Source: an uncultured Muribaculaceae bacterium
GTDB taxonomy: Bacteria; Bacteroidota; Bacteroidia; Bacteroidales; Muribaculaceae
Direction of reading: 5' to 3'
DNA length: 52,058 bases
NCBI GenBank assembly: GCA_910584665.1
Contig: CAJUBL010000014.1
Coordinates: 1 to 52,058 of the forward strand
The notes beneath the pieces were generated by a model. The model was not told where the DNA came from. It searched no databases and saw only the letters and a program-made list of their open reading frames with translations. This document shows positions 34,940-44,416 of the stretch, piece after piece; positions within the stretch are counted from its first letter, which is position 1; every line of letters starts with the position of its first letter. Position numbers and translations under genes: made by a program.

Positions 34940-35866
34940 TCAGGATTGTATGGTGTTTTTTCCGATTATTTCCAGGGTCTGGAACCTGTCTGTGGCAAGC
35001 TGGTCACTGAGTGCCTTCAGGTTGGGGAATGGCTGTTCCTGACGAAGCCGGCGGTGAAACCGGAGTGTGAGCGGGGTGTCGTAGAGATCGGCCCGGTGGT
35101 TGATTATGTGGGCTTCGATTGTATCGGGGGCATCGGTATGGTCTACGGTGGGGCGGTGTCCTATGTTGACCATGGCGGGGTGTGTCGTGCCGTCGTGGAG
35201 TGTGGCCTGGCAGGCGTAGACTCCGCGTGGAACGAGAAGTTTGCGGGTGTCGGGAGGAAGCTGCAGATTGGCTGTCGGGAAGCCTATTGTACGTCCGAGC
35301 TGTTTGCCTCTGACAACAGTGCCTGAAAGGCTGTAGTGGTAGCCGAGCAGTTCGTTTGCGAGGCTTATGTCTCCCTGGGTGAGGGCAAAGCGTATGCGCG
35401 ACGAGTTGATGGTGAGTCCGTCGGATGTGGTGAGTCCGGATGCCTGTTCGACGGTGACTCCGGTATCGTCGGCCGCCTGTATGAACTGGGAGAGGGTTGT
35501 CAGTCCGTCGGACCCGAACCGGTTGTCGTAGCCTATGAGAATGAGGCGTATGCCGAGGGTGGCGAGGCGTTCGATGTATAGGCGGGCTGTGAGGGTCGAG
35601 ATTGTACCGAATGGCTTTATGTCGACATTGTCGACACCGGTGGACCGTAGAAGTGATGATTTCTCTTCGACGGTAGTGAGCAGGTGTGGGGCGCGTTCGG
35701 GGGCGAGGGTGGCGAGGGGGTGGTCGGTGAATGTGAACACTGCGGTACCGAGGCCTCTGATGCGGGCACGGCGGCACAGGTCATCGATGAGGTAACGATG
35801 GCCGCGGTGCACGCCGTCGAATGTGCCTATGACTGCCGCATATCCTGTATGTGACATGGTGTTCAC
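34940..35866 (-). CDS. ribF: Bifunctional riboflavin kinase/FAD synthetase
   Basis: The 308-residue enzyme has an N-terminal adenylyltransferase domain with IGTFDGVHRGHRYLI (GxFDxxHxGH motif) and NSSRIRFALTQGD, and a C-terminal flavokinase domain with GTVVRGKQLGRTIGFPTANL (family PT-N motif) and FHRRLRQEQPF. It converts riboflavin to FMN and then FAD in the cytoplasm. No FMN riboswitch was seen in front of it. It overlaps the HAD gene by four bases and precedes the flavodiiron gene by 21. Confidence 0.96.
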   Translation of the reverse strand: MNTMSHTGYAAVIGTFDGVHRGHRYLIDDLCRRARIRGLGTAVFTFTDHPLATLAPERAPHLLTTVEEKSSLLRSTGVDNVDIKPFGTISTLTARLYIERLATLGIRLILIGYDNRFGSDGLTTLSQFIQAADDTGVTVEQASGLTTSDGLTINSSRIRFALTQGDISLANELLGYHYSLSGTVVRGKQLGRTIGFPTANLQLPPDTRKLLVPRGVYACQATLHDGTTHPAMVNIGHRPTVDHTDAPDTIEAHIINHRADLYDTPLTLRFHRRLRQEQPFPNLKALSDQLATDRFQTLEIIGKNTIQS

Positions 35867-36483
35867 TGGCGTGGTATCCTGTTCATGAAGCCGTCAGACG
35901 GTGTTACCAGAGCTGTGTGGAATCCGAGAGCGGAGGCTCCGTCAAGATTGGCGCTGGAGTCGTCGAAGAAGAGAGTTTCGCCGGGTTGTATGCCGAGACG
36001 GTCGATCGCTGCCGTGAAGATGGCTGGCTCCGGTTTGTAGGCTTTGACTTCGAATGAAGTTATAATGCCGTCGAAGTAGTGGCTGATATCGTGTCCGTCC
36101 TTTCTGAACTCCGGGAGGATGTACCGTTGCCACATGAGGAGGTTGGTATTGGAGAGAAGATAGGTGCGGAATCCCCGGTCTCGGAGATGTTCTATGTCGT
36201 GGAGACGTCTTACGGGTATGCCGCGCAGGAACTCGCAGAAAGCCCGGTCGATGTCTTCGTCGGTGACGGGCCGTTCGAAGTATTGCCTTAGCTGACGGCG
36301 GAACTCACCCGGTGTGATCTCACCTCGCTCGAGGGCGAGAAAAGGACCTTTCTGGCCGTAATCGCCGAGGAGCTCCTCGGGGTGAGGCATTCCTATGGTT
36401 CTGAAAGCACTGATGCATTTCATCCGGTCTATGTCAAGAATGACGCCTCCGAGATCAAAGAGCAGGTTCTTAATCATTGTCAA
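35863..36483 (-). CDS. HAD-superfamily hydrolase
   Basis: The 206-residue protein has motif I LLFDLGGVILDIDR (Asp10 region), LLSNTN as motif II and FFDDSSANLDGASALG as motif IV, with a helical cap between residues 20 and 90. This is the YihX/HAD-IA subgroup of small-molecule phosphatases. In a riboflavin operon a role on flavin phosphates can be imagined, but motif I has Gly where most phosphatases have a second Asp (DLGGV rather than DxDxT), as in YihX. The substrate is unknown. Confidence 0.85.
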   Translation of the reverse strand: MTMIKNLLFDLGGVILDIDRMKCISAFRTIGMPHPEELLGDYGQKGPFLALERGEITPGEFRRQLRQYFERPVTDEDIDRAFCEFLRGIPVRRLHDIEHLRDRGFRTYLLSNTNLLMWQRYILPEFRKDGHDISHYFDGIITSFEVKAYKPEPAIFTAAIDRLGIQPGETLFFDDSSANLDGASALGFHTALVTPSDGFMNRIPRQ

Positions 36484-36528
36484 TAGTAATTTCTTGTTGT
36501 GTTTCAGGCATGTGCTTTATGCCGGTTG

Positions 36529-37164
36529 TTATTTCTTGCGTATTATTGTCAGCCCGTCGCGTAACGGGAGTATGACCCGTTCGACCCGGGAGTCGGCGGC
36601 GACAAGGTCGTTGAATTCCATTATGCCTCGCGACTGGGCATCATGGTTATGGTCGGGGTCAGTGACTTTGCCGTCCCATAGTGTGTTGTCGGCGAGGATA
36701 TATCCGCCTGGTCTCAGCCGTGGCAGTATCATCTCGTAGTAGTCGGTATAGGCCCGTTTGTTGGCATCGATGAATACCATATCCCACTGCTGGCCGCCGA
36801 GGGTGGGGATTATTTCGGCGGCGTCGCCTATGTGGAGGGTGACCCGGTCTCCGTATGGTGATTCGGAGAGACGCCGGCGAATGAAGTCTTCCATCTCGTC
36901 ATCGATCTCGATAGTGTGCAGACGGCCGTCTGGAGGAAGTCCTTCGGCGATGCTGATGGCCGAGTAGGCTGCGTAGGTTCCGAGTTCGAGTGCCCTCTGT
37001 GGGGCGATCATAGCCGTGAGCATGCGCAGTATGCGGCCCTGCAGGTGGCCCGAGCACATGCGTGGGTACAGCAGGTAGACATTGACGTCGCGGGCGAGAC
37101 GTCTCAGATTGTCGGGTTCGGGGTCGATGTGGTTTAATATGTATTCCTCGAGCTGGGGTGTCAT
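36529..37164 (-). CDS. Class I SAM-dependent O-methyltransferase
   Basis: The 211-residue protein from the ATG at 37164 has the COMT-like O-methyltransferase fold. The SAM loop is ALELGTYAAYSAISIAEGL, followed by LHTIEIDDEM, DMVFIDANKRAYTDYYEMI and the closing GYILADNTLW. The family includes the tRNA methyltransferase TrmR as well as small-molecule enzymes, so the substrate is open. A longer frame to 37245 is rejected, as the chosen ATG overlaps the aroQ stop by four bases and the extension is basic, low-quality sequence. Confidence 0.88.
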   Translation of the reverse strand: MTPQLEEYILNHIDPEPDNLRRLARDVNVYLLYPRMCSGHLQGRILRMLTAMIAPQRALELGTYAAYSAISIAEGLPPDGRLHTIEIDDEMEDFIRRRLSESPYGDRVTLHIGDAAEIIPTLGGQQWDMVFIDANKRAYTDYYEMILPRLRPGGYILADNTLWDGKVTDPDHNHDAQSRGIMEFNDLVAADSRVERVILPLRDGLTIIRKK

Positions 37165-37604
37165 TGCTGCTGGTCGATGGCGAGTATTGCCTGAACGGCG
37201 AGACGGTAGCTGTCGAGTCCGAAGCCGGCTATGACGCCACGGCACACGGGTGATATCATGCTGTGGTGGCGTATAGGCTCGCGTGCGGCTACGTTGCTGA
37301 TGTGCACTTCGACGACGGGTACGCTGATGGCGGCGATGGCGTCGGCGATGGCGAGTGAGGTGTGGGTATATGCGCCGGCGTTGAGGATGATTCCCCTGAT
37401 GCCGTTGTCAAAACCCCGTTCATGCAGCATGTCGATGATGTCTCCCTCGTGGTTTGACTGCATCCGGCTGATTCTGGCTTCGGTTGTGGATCTGGCGAGA
37501 TCGTCGAGATATTCGTCAAGCGAGCGGTTGCCGTAGATGCCCGGCTCGCGTCGTCCTACGAGGTTGAGGTTGGGCCCGTTTATTATGAGAATCTCGGGTA
37601 GCAT
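37161..37604 (-). CDS. aroQ: Type II 3-dehydroquinate dehydratase
   Basis: The 147-residue enzyme has the family start ILIINGPNLNLVGRREPGIYG (catalytic Tyr in IYG), SNHEGDIIDMLHE, ILNAGAYTHTSLAIADA and EVHISNVAAREPIRHHS (catalytic His). It dehydrates 3-dehydroquinate to 3-dehydroshikimate in the shikimate pathway. Two bases separate it from mrp upstream, and it overlaps the methyltransferase gene downstream, so it is firmly within the operon. Confidence 0.96.
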   Translation of the reverse strand: MLPEILIINGPNLNLVGRREPGIYGNRSLDEYLDDLARSTTEARISRMQSNHEGDIIDMLHERGFDNGIRGIILNAGAYTHTSLAIADAIAAISVPVVEVHISNVAAREPIRHHSMISPVCRGVIAGFGLDSYRLAVQAILAIDQQQ

Positions 37605-37606
37605 TT

Positions 37607-38722
37607 TCAGTTTCCGGATTTAAGTTCGACCTTGGTTGTGGGCGGAAGTGTGCTGTTGCGTTCCTCGACGGCTTCCTGTACTTCATGTGCGAGGTGCAGG
37701 AATGCATGCGATGCCACGGTGTCACCCATGGCTATCGGCTCACCTCCGTCGCCGCGCTCGCATATAGAGCCTACGATGGGTATCTGTGCAAGGAGCCTTA
37801 CATTGAGTTCTTCGGCAAGGCGTACTCCACCTCCGTTGCCGAATATATAGTATCGCTCGTCGGGATGTTTCTCGGGGGTGAACCAGGCCATGTTCTCGAC
37901 AAGACCGAGGATAGGTACGTTGACTTTGTCTCCGGTAAACATCGCGATCCCCTTGCGTGCGTCGGCGAGGGCTACCTGCTGTGGAGTGGTGACTATTACG
38001 GCTCCGGTGATGGGGAGAGTCTGTACGAGCGTCAGGTGGATATCACTTGTGCCGGGCGGCATGTCGATCAGGAAGTAGTCGAGTTCTCCCCAGTCGGCGT
38101 CGGTGATCAGCTGCTTCAGGGCATTGGAAGCCATTCCTCCGCGCCACAGGACGGGGGCGTTCCTGTCGACGAGAAACCCTATGGAGAGGACTTTGACCCC
38201 GTAGCGTGTGGCAGGTATGATGAGCTCGCGGCCGTCAACGCGGTGCATGTAGAGTTCCTCGTTCTCCAGCCCGAACATCTTCGGCATGGACGGACCGAAA
38301 ATGTCGGCGTCGAGCAGTCCTACTTTATAGCCTTCGCGGGCGAGGGCTACGGCGAGGTTGGAGGCGACTGTCGATTTGCCTACGCCGCCTTTGCCTGAAG
38401 ATATGCCTATGATGTTGCGTACGTTTTTAAGCGGTTGCTCGGCGGGCTGTGGAGCCACGGTGCGCGTCTTGACGGCAATGTTGCCCTTGATGTCAACCTC
38501 CGGGCCTATGTATGTGTTTATGGCGGTTTCGGCTGCCCGAATGATTGACTTTATGAATGGATCGGTAGGGCGGTCGAAGATCAGCGAGAAGCTTACCTTG
38601 AGACCGTCGATGCGGATGTCATCCTCGACCATTCCGGCTTCGACTATATTTTTGCCGCTGGCAGGGTATCGCACGTTGCGCAGCGCGTCAAGTATCAGGT
38701 TGGGATATAATCTTTGTTCCAT
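37607..38722 (-). CDS. Mrp/NBP35-family iron-sulfur carrier ATPase
   Basis: The 371-residue protein has an N-terminal MIP18/DUF59-type domain (about 1-90) and a ParA-like ATPase with the deviant Walker A GKGGVGKSTVASNLA, DADIFGPSMPKMFG and DYFLIDMPPGTSD. These are the marks of Mrp/ApbC, which transfers Fe-S clusters to target proteins. The usual C-terminal CxxC pair is not seen: the tail reads ENMAWFTPEKHPDERYY where bacterial Mrp proteins often have MSxFxCPxC. It is the first gene of the operon leading to aroQ, ribF and the flavodiiron protein. Confidence 0.93.
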   Translation of the reverse strand: MEQRLYPNLILDALRNVRYPASGKNIVEAGMVEDDIRIDGLKVSFSLIFDRPTDPFIKSIIRAAETAINTYIGPEVDIKGNIAVKTRTVAPQPAEQPLKNVRNIIGISSGKGGVGKSTVASNLAVALAREGYKVGLLDADIFGPSMPKMFGLENEELYMHRVDGRELIIPATRYGVKVLSIGFLVDRNAPVLWRGGMASNALKQLITDADWGELDYFLIDMPPGTSDIHLTLVQTLPITGAVIVTTPQQVALADARKGIAMFTGDKVNVPILGLVENMAWFTPEKHPDERYYIFGNGGGVRLAEELNVRLLAQIPIVGSICERGDGGEPIAMGDTVASHAFLHLAHEVQEAVEERNSTLPPTTKVELKSGN

Positions 38723-38892
38723 AGGGCGTAATGCTGTTTTATCGTGCGAAGTTAATGATAAATCGTCTAACTGCCAAATGTTAATTAATTTATAAAGTCA
38801 ACCCTTACGTGAGAAAAAGACTTTACGGAGGTGTTGTATCTGTAACACAATTGTAATAATTGTGCAGTATCAACTATTTTACAGATTATGCT

Positions 38893-39759
38893 ATGAAACG
38901 CACATTCGTCACTCTGTTCATGGTCACTCTGCTGGGTATACTATCGGTATATGCTCAGGAAGTTGTTGATGATATCGACGACGTGACGCGTGACATTCTT
39001 GCCGATGAGCAGGACTATGAACTTGATACCATTGCGGGACCGGATCCCGTGACCGATCCGGTCATGCTTATGCCCGTGAAGCCCTGTATCTATGATATGC
39101 CGTATTCTATATCGGCTAATTATCCCAATTACAGACGTCTTGCCGCCAATACGGCTGTGCTGATAGGCGGTGGACTTACTACGCTCCTGATCCTGGATAT
39201 GCTTCCGGAGGATGCCACGAACTGGAATAAGGCTGAGGACGCTGAGATTCCTATGGCCGAGCGCTATTATAATAATGTTATGAACGGGCCGCACTGGGAC
39301 CAGGACAGTCCTTTATTCAATTATGTACTGCATCCGTATGCCGGGGCGGCCTACTATATGAGCGCCCGTTCACAAGGGTTTAATATGTGGTATTCGGCGC
39401 TTTACTGTTTTGCCGTTTCTACAATATTCTGGGAATATGGAGTGGAGGCTTTCATGGAGGTTCCGTCGTTGCAGGACCTGATCGTGACTCCTCTTGGCGG
39501 GTGGCTTCTCGGTGAAGCGTTCTACCTGGCCAAACGCTATATCGTGGAACATGATTACAGGCTTTTAGGGTGGAAGCCGTTAGGGTATGTCGCAGCTTTC
39601 TTCTGTGATCCTGTCAATGAATTTTTAGGTTATTTCCGAGGTAATGACGCCCACGGCTGGACCAGGAGACATAATATCGAGCTCAATTCGGCTATAAGCC
39701 TGAGTCCTGACGGTCTTGGCGGTCAGGCTCCGACAATTGCTGTTTCGCTTACATTCTGA
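38893..39759 (+). CDS. DUF3943-family exported membrane-associated protein
   Basis: From the ATG at 38893 this 288-residue protein begins with a signal sequence (TFVTLFMVTLLGILSVYA). The conserved block GPHWDQDSPLFNYVLHPYAG near residue 135 and the following SALYCFAVSTIFWEYGVEAF are typical of DUF3943. Hydrophobic patches and the ending IAVSLTF (terminal Phe) fit an outer-membrane protein. The function of the family is unknown. It is divergent from mrp and followed by a strong terminator. Confidence 0.85.
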   Translation: MKRTFVTLFMVTLLGILSVYAQEVVDDIDDVTRDILADEQDYELDTIAGPDPVTDPVMLMPVKPCIYDMPYSISANYPNYRRLAANTAVLIGGGLTTLLILDMLPEDATNWNKAEDAEIPMAERYYNNVMNGPHWDQDSPLFNYVLHPYAGAAYYMSARSQGFNMWYSALYCFAVSTIFWEYGVEAFMEVPSLQDLIVTPLGGWLLGEAFYLAKRYIVEHDYRLLGWKPLGYVAAFFCDPVNEFLGYFRGNDAHGWTRRHNIELNSAISLSPDGLGGQAPTIAVSLTF

Positions 39760-39799
39760 GAGTATGCTGCAGCATCTGTTTTGCCTGTATTCAGATAAC

Positions 39800-39832
39800 A
39801 AGGCCGCCGCGAGATTGGATCGCGGCGGCCTT
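39800..39832 (+). terminator. Intrinsic terminator after the DUF3943 gene
   Basis: A 13-bp GC-rich stem (39800-39812 with 39820-39832), loop of seven bases, then TTTTGTATATTTTC on the plus strand. It also lies just past the secDF stop on the other strand and could serve both. Confidence 0.92.
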
Positions 39833-39867
39833 TTGTATATTTTCAAAAAAAGATTGTCTGGCTGTTA

Positions 39868-42762
39868 TCAGGATTTGGCTCCGATTTTCCTGCGCCCTAC
39901 AAGATAGGCTACAGGAGTGGCGATAAACAGTGTCGACAGAGTGCCGGTGATTACACCGAAGAGCATTGCGAATACAAAACTGCGTATGGCGTCACCGCCC
40001 AGAATGAAGATGCACAGCAACACGAGCAGTGTCGAGACCGAAGTCATGACTGTTCGCCCAAGAGTGGAATTGAGCGACTTGTTGATTGTCGTGAAGAAGT
40101 CCATCTTCGGATAGAGGCTGATGTTCTCACGTACACGATCGAAGACCACCACGGTATCGTTGATCTGGTAACCGATTATAGTAAGGATGGCGGCGATGAA
40201 TGTCTGGTCAACCTCCATTGAGAATGGCAGGAAGTCATAGCCTATGGAGTACACACCTATGATGGTGAAAGCGGTGAATGCTACTGCGGCGAGAGCACCG
40301 AGCGAGAATGCCACGTTACGGAATCGTATCAGGATGTACAGGAACATGGCGAGGAGCGACAATGTCACGGCTATATAGGCTGCCGAACGCATGTCGTCGG
40401 CTACAGTCGGTCCTACGGTCTGCGAACTGAGGACACCTTTTGTGTCGTCGAGTGTCGAGAAGTGATCGTAGTCCATGTCTCCGATGAGATTCATGTCTTT
40501 CAGGGTATCGTATAGTATCCCTGTGATCTCGGTGTCGATGGCTTCGGCGTCCTCGGTGGAGTCGATCTTGTAGTTGGTCGATACTCGTACCTGATTCTGC
40601 TCCATGATATTGATTACGCTCAGCGACGAGCCTTCGAATTTGTCTGCGAGGTTGTCTCGGATGGCATAAGGATCGGCTGCCGTCTCACATTTGATAATGT
40701 AGTTGCGGCCGCCTGAGAAGTCAATACCGGGATTGAGGCCGCGTACGATGAACGAAGCTATCACAATCACAATGAAAGCGGCTACGACAGCGCCCGATTT
40801 CTTCATCTGGCCCAGGAAGTTGTATTTCGAGCCGACAAACAGCTTGCGGGATATGGGGGTGTCGAATGTGAGGTTCTGGAACGCTTTCTTCTTGGCGCCG
40901 ATTATGAAGACAATGCGTGTGAGGTATACAGCTGTGAAGAACGAGCAGATGATACCGATGATCAAAGTGGTGGCAAAGCCTTTGATCGGACCGGTACCGA
41001 AGTACAGAAGAATCAGGCCGGTTATGATCGAAGTGAGGTTCGAGTCGAAGATGGCTGAGAAAGCGTTGGAGTATCCGTCTGAGATTGCGGAACGCACATT
41101 CTTGCCTGCACGCAGTTCCTCTTTGGAGCGCTCGAAGATAAGTACGTTGGCGTCGACAGCCATACCGAGGGCGAGCACGATACCTGCTATACCCGAGAGT
41201 GTGAGCACAGCCTGGAACGAAGACAGGATGCCTATCGTGAAGAAGAGGTTGAATACAAGACCTAGGTTGGCTACCATGCCGGGAATCCAGCCATAGATGC
41301 AGATCATGAAGATCATGAGGAGCACGAGGGCGACGATAAACGAGGTTATGCCCGAGTCGATTGCCTGCTGGCCGAGTGACGGTCCGACAGTCATACTGCT
41401 TACGATATCGATCTTGAAGTCCATCTTGCCGCTCTTGAGCACGTTGGCAAGGTCCTGAGCTTCCTGTACGCTGAAGTTTCCGGTGATCTGTGAGGATCCT
41501 CCCTCGATGGCACCGTTCACGTTGGGTGACGAGTATACCACGTCGTCAAGCACGATGGCTACGGGGTAACCCACATTGTTGCCGGTGATCTTGGCCCATT
41601 GTTTGGCTCCGTCGTTGTTCATGCTCATCGATACGTAGCTGCCTGTTCCGGTATTTGGATCGTAATCGGAGTAGGCGTTTACAACGACACGGCCGTCAAG
41701 GGCAGGACGTCCTTCGTTGGTCTTCAGTGCATACAGATAGTAGTAATCGATATTGTTGGTCTCGTCGGTGATAGGTTTGTTGGCCCAGCGGAATGCGGTC
41801 TCGGCGCCGAAATAGTTGCGGGCCTCGGGAGTGCGCAGGAGAGAGTCGACCATGTAGCGGTTCGACGCCTGGGCAAGACCTACGATAGCCGATCCGTTTA
41901 GACCGATCCGCATGTAGTCTCCGATACCCTTGCCTCCATAGCTGGTGTTTGAGCGCTGGGCGGCGGTCAGGGCATTGAGTTTCTTGATGACTTCGGGTGC
42001 TTTGGCCTGGAAAGTTTCGTAGAATTCAAGGTTGGCTGACCGTTTGATGAGCTCGGTCATACGCTGCTGGTCCTTCACACCAGGGAGTTCGAGGAGAATC
42101 TGTCCGTCTTTGCCTTTGAGTACCTGAATGTTGGGAGAAACCACACCGTATGCGTCGATACGGTTGCGGAGTACGTTGGTCGCCGAGTTGTTGACACGGT
42201 TTACAACCTCGTCCTTGAGCCGGTCGACAGCCTGATTGTCGCTGTCGCCCGAGTTGACAACGTTGGGGAACACAACTGAGAGGTCGGCCAGCCGGTCGTT
42301 GCCCTCGGCGGTGCGGTATTCCTTGATGAAGGTTCCTACAAAGTCGTCGGTACGGTGTGCTTTATAGAGTGAGTCTGTGGTGGCGATGGCCTTGTCGAAA
42401 GCTGCATCCTTACCATCGGCCTTCATGGCGCGGAGGATGTCGGGCATTGATACCTGCAGAGTGACGTTCATGCCACCCTTGAGGTCGAGGCCAAGACCTA
42501 TGCCCCATTTCTGTACTTCATTGAAAGTGTAGCCCATCCACACAGGGGTCTTTGCGATAGAGTCCATGTAGACCTTGCGGGCATCTTTGTAGACGTCGGA
42601 GTTCTCGCCCTTGTCACCTGCTATGTTCAGGGCATACTCGTCGGCTTTCTTTTCGTAGTGATTGGTTACAATCGAGAACGACAGATAGAAAACACATACG
42701 ATCACCAAGAAAATAGCGATGACACCTGATACGAGGCTTCCTAATGATCCTTTGCTTTGCAT
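39868..42762 (-). CDS. secDF: Fused protein translocase subunit SecDF
   Basis: The 964-residue protein joins SecD (about 1-620) and SecF (about 660-964), each with six membrane helices. SecD shows GLGLDLKGGMNVTL, the P1 periplasmic domain, and MAVDANVLIFERSKEELRAG. SecF shows GIDFSGGRNYIIKC and YQINDTVVVFDRVRENI. The fusion helps pull secreted proteins through SecYEG using the proton gradient. The fused form is usual in Bacteroidetes and in some Firmicutes. It has its own promoter about 110 bases upstream. Confidence 0.97.
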   Translation of the reverse strand: MQSKGSLGSLVSGVIAIFLVIVCVFYLSFSIVTNHYEKKADEYALNIAGDKGENSDVYKDARKVYMDSIAKTPVWMGYTFNEVQKWGIGLGLDLKGGMNVTLQVSMPDILRAMKADGKDAAFDKAIATTDSLYKAHRTDDFVGTFIKEYRTAEGNDRLADLSVVFPNVVNSGDSDNQAVDRLKDEVVNRVNNSATNVLRNRIDAYGVVSPNIQVLKGKDGQILLELPGVKDQQRMTELIKRSANLEFYETFQAKAPEVIKKLNALTAAQRSNTSYGGKGIGDYMRIGLNGSAIVGLAQASNRYMVDSLLRTPEARNYFGAETAFRWANKPITDETNNIDYYYLYALKTNEGRPALDGRVVVNAYSDYDPNTGTGSYVSMSMNNDGAKQWAKITGNNVGYPVAIVLDDVVYSSPNVNGAIEGGSSQITGNFSVQEAQDLANVLKSGKMDFKIDIVSSMTVGPSLGQQAIDSGITSFIVALVLLMIFMICIYGWIPGMVANLGLVFNLFFTIGILSSFQAVLTLSGIAGIVLALGMAVDANVLIFERSKEELRAGKNVRSAISDGYSNAFSAIFDSNLTSIITGLILLYFGTGPIKGFATTLIIGIICSFFTAVYLTRIVFIIGAKKKAFQNLTFDTPISRKLFVGSKYNFLGQMKKSGAVVAAFIVIVIASFIVRGLNPGIDFSGGRNYIIKCETAADPYAIRDNLADKFEGSSLSVINIMEQNQVRVSTNYKIDSTEDAEAIDTEITGILYDTLKDMNLIGDMDYDHFSTLDDTKGVLSSQTVGPTVADDMRSAAYIAVTLSLLAMFLYILIRFRNVAFSLGALAAVAFTAFTIIGVYSIGYDFLPFSMEVDQTFIAAILTIIGYQINDTVVVFDRVRENISLYPKMDFFTTINKSLNSTLGRTVMTSVSTLLVLLCIFILGGDAIRSFVFAMLFGVITGTLSTLFIATPVAYLVGRRKIGAKS

Positions 42763-42877
42763 GTGATTTGTTTAATTATGTTGTTATTTATTTTGAGTTC
42801 ATGGTTTTACTGTCGGCGTAATGATATTATGCACGCTGAAACTGAACACTTTAGCTATCGCTATAGCATTCAGAGTG

Positions 42878-42885
42878 CAAATATA
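42878..42885 (-). promoter_or_regulatory. Promoter of secDF
   Basis: The reverse strand reads TATATTTG (exact TAnnTTTG) with TTG 22 bases upstream (42908-42910), close to normal spacing. This leaves a leader of roughly 105-110 bases, long for this window. Confidence 0.6.
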
Positions 42886-42979
42886 CGATAAAAAAACCGA
42901 TAAAAAGCAAGATTTTTGCAATAAATCACAAGGGATTTCACGATTTCCGGTGTCTTCCCGGGCATTTCCGGACATGCTG

Positions 42980-44347
42980 TCATGGTTTGGAAATCGGTAT
43001 TATGCGTAGCTTCGGAAGTGAGAGCCGGGCGCGGAGATATGCCTCGAGTCTGTCACGTTCGGCTACGGTCATGTGGTTGCTGTAGCCTACGAGAGCGACC
43101 GTGAGAGTGTCGGTCCGGTCTTTCGTTATGTCACACTCCACGGTGTGGGCGATGGCTATGTTACTTATCTGAGGAAATACAACCCGCAGTTCCGGTGTGA
43201 TAGCCGGAGCCATGGTGTCGAGGCTGACTGTGCGGGATACCAGTTGGCGCAGTGAGTCGATGGTGTGTTGCTGGGCTGTTATTGTGGCCTGGGTCACGCT
43301 GTATATATCGCGCAGCATGGCCGATGATGTGGTCTTGAGATCGTCGGTCCCTATCGTATTGCCCTGGATTATGCGCAGACGGGTGTTATTGAGATGGTAT
43401 GCGGCGAGTTTGCCGTCCATCATTGCCAGCAGTGAGTCCTGCGGAAGACTTTGTCCCATGAGTGTCACAGTGAGAGTTCGCTGACCGTTGATATTGTCTG
43501 TCCTGTAGTTGAGAACCTGTGTGGCCGGGAACTGGAACTCACTTTCCACAAACCGGTTGCAGTTGTTGTTGTATGTGTTGGTGACTATCATATTGTAGGT
43601 CAGGTAGACAGCCGGTATCATTGTCACGATCGCTATGGTATAGACCGTGTTACGTACACGTCTGGCGCGGGCAGGGTTGGAGAAGTCGCGGTATGCATAG
43701 TTCATGAGACGTACACCTACGGTGGTGGCGAGAGCAATGAAGACCGAGTTGATGAAGAACAGGTACAGTGCTCCTATGAAGTAGTGTGCCTGCAGTGTGG
43801 CCAGTCCGTAGCCTACGGTGCAGAGCGGCGGCATGAGTGCGGTGGCTATGGCGACACCGGGGATGACGTTGCCCTTGGCTTTGCTGCCTATGGCGAGGAT
43901 CCCGGCGGCTCCGCCGAAGAATCCTATGAATACATCGTATATGGTAGGCGATGTGCGGGCCAGCAGTTCGCTATGTCCTTCGTTGACAGGGGATATTATG
44001 AAGTATATGCATGATGTGGCTACGCTGAAGAGTGTGGCTGTCAGAAGATTGCGGAATGACCGTTTCATGAGGTCGAAATCATGGATGCCTACGGCAAGTC
44101 CGATGCCGATTATAGGCCCCATGAGGGGGGATATGAGCATGGCGCCTATTATGACGGCCGTGGAGTTGGTGTTGAGTCCCAGTGAGGCTATGAATATTGC
44201 TACGATGAGTACCAGAAGGTTTGTTCCTCTGAATGATACCCCTTCGCGTATGGTCTGCTCGGCTTCGGCCTGGGGAATCAGAAACGGACTGATATTGAAG
44301 TATCCCCTGGCACGTGTTATGAGTGCCGAAATGTCAATCTTGTTCAT
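42980..44347 (-). CDS. DUF389-family membrane protein
   Basis: The 455-residue protein has about six or seven membrane helices in residues 40-270, with the DUF389 blocks SLGLNTNSTAVIIGAMLISP and PLMGPIIGIGLAVG. A soluble C-terminal part follows (about 275-455) with a coiled-coil stretch around SVTQATITAQQHTIDSLRQL. The function is not known. It lies 69 bases after dapA in the same direction, so it may be co-transcribed, but no functional link to lysine synthesis is evident. Confidence 0.88.
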   Translation of the reverse strand: MNKIDISALITRARGYFNISPFLIPQAEAEQTIREGVSFRGTNLLVLIVAIFIASLGLNTNSTAVIIGAMLISPLMGPIIGIGLAVGIHDFDLMKRSFRNLLTATLFSVATSCIYFIISPVNEGHSELLARTSPTIYDVFIGFFGGAAGILAIGSKAKGNVIPGVAIATALMPPLCTVGYGLATLQAHYFIGALYLFFINSVFIALATTVGVRLMNYAYRDFSNPARARRVRNTVYTIAIVTMIPAVYLTYNMIVTNTYNNNCNRFVESEFQFPATQVLNYRTDNINGQRTLTVTLMGQSLPQDSLLAMMDGKLAAYHLNNTRLRIIQGNTIGTDDLKTTSSAMLRDIYSVTQATITAQQHTIDSLRQLVSRTVSLDTMAPAITPELRVVFPQISNIAIAHTVECDITKDRTDTLTVALVGYSNHMTVAERDRLEAYLRARLSLPKLRIIPISKP

Positions 44348-44416
44348 GATTCTGATGGCTCTTGGTTGATACTGTTGTGACTATACGTCAATACCGGTTT
44401 TCGTGATGATACAGGA

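Noticed and set aside
35004..35777. A 257-codon frame on the minus strand inside ribF
   Set aside because: Its product is extremely rich in Arg, Pro and His, as expected of an off-frame reading of a GC-skewed gene; ribF is clearly the true frame.
34940..35866. An FMN riboswitch before ribF
   Set aside because: The gene overlaps the one before it by four bases, leaving no room for a leader, and no RFN-like pattern was seen.
37685..38398. A 237-codon plus-strand frame opposite the mrp gene
   Set aside because: It mirrors the Mrp coding frame and has no ribosome site or family motif.
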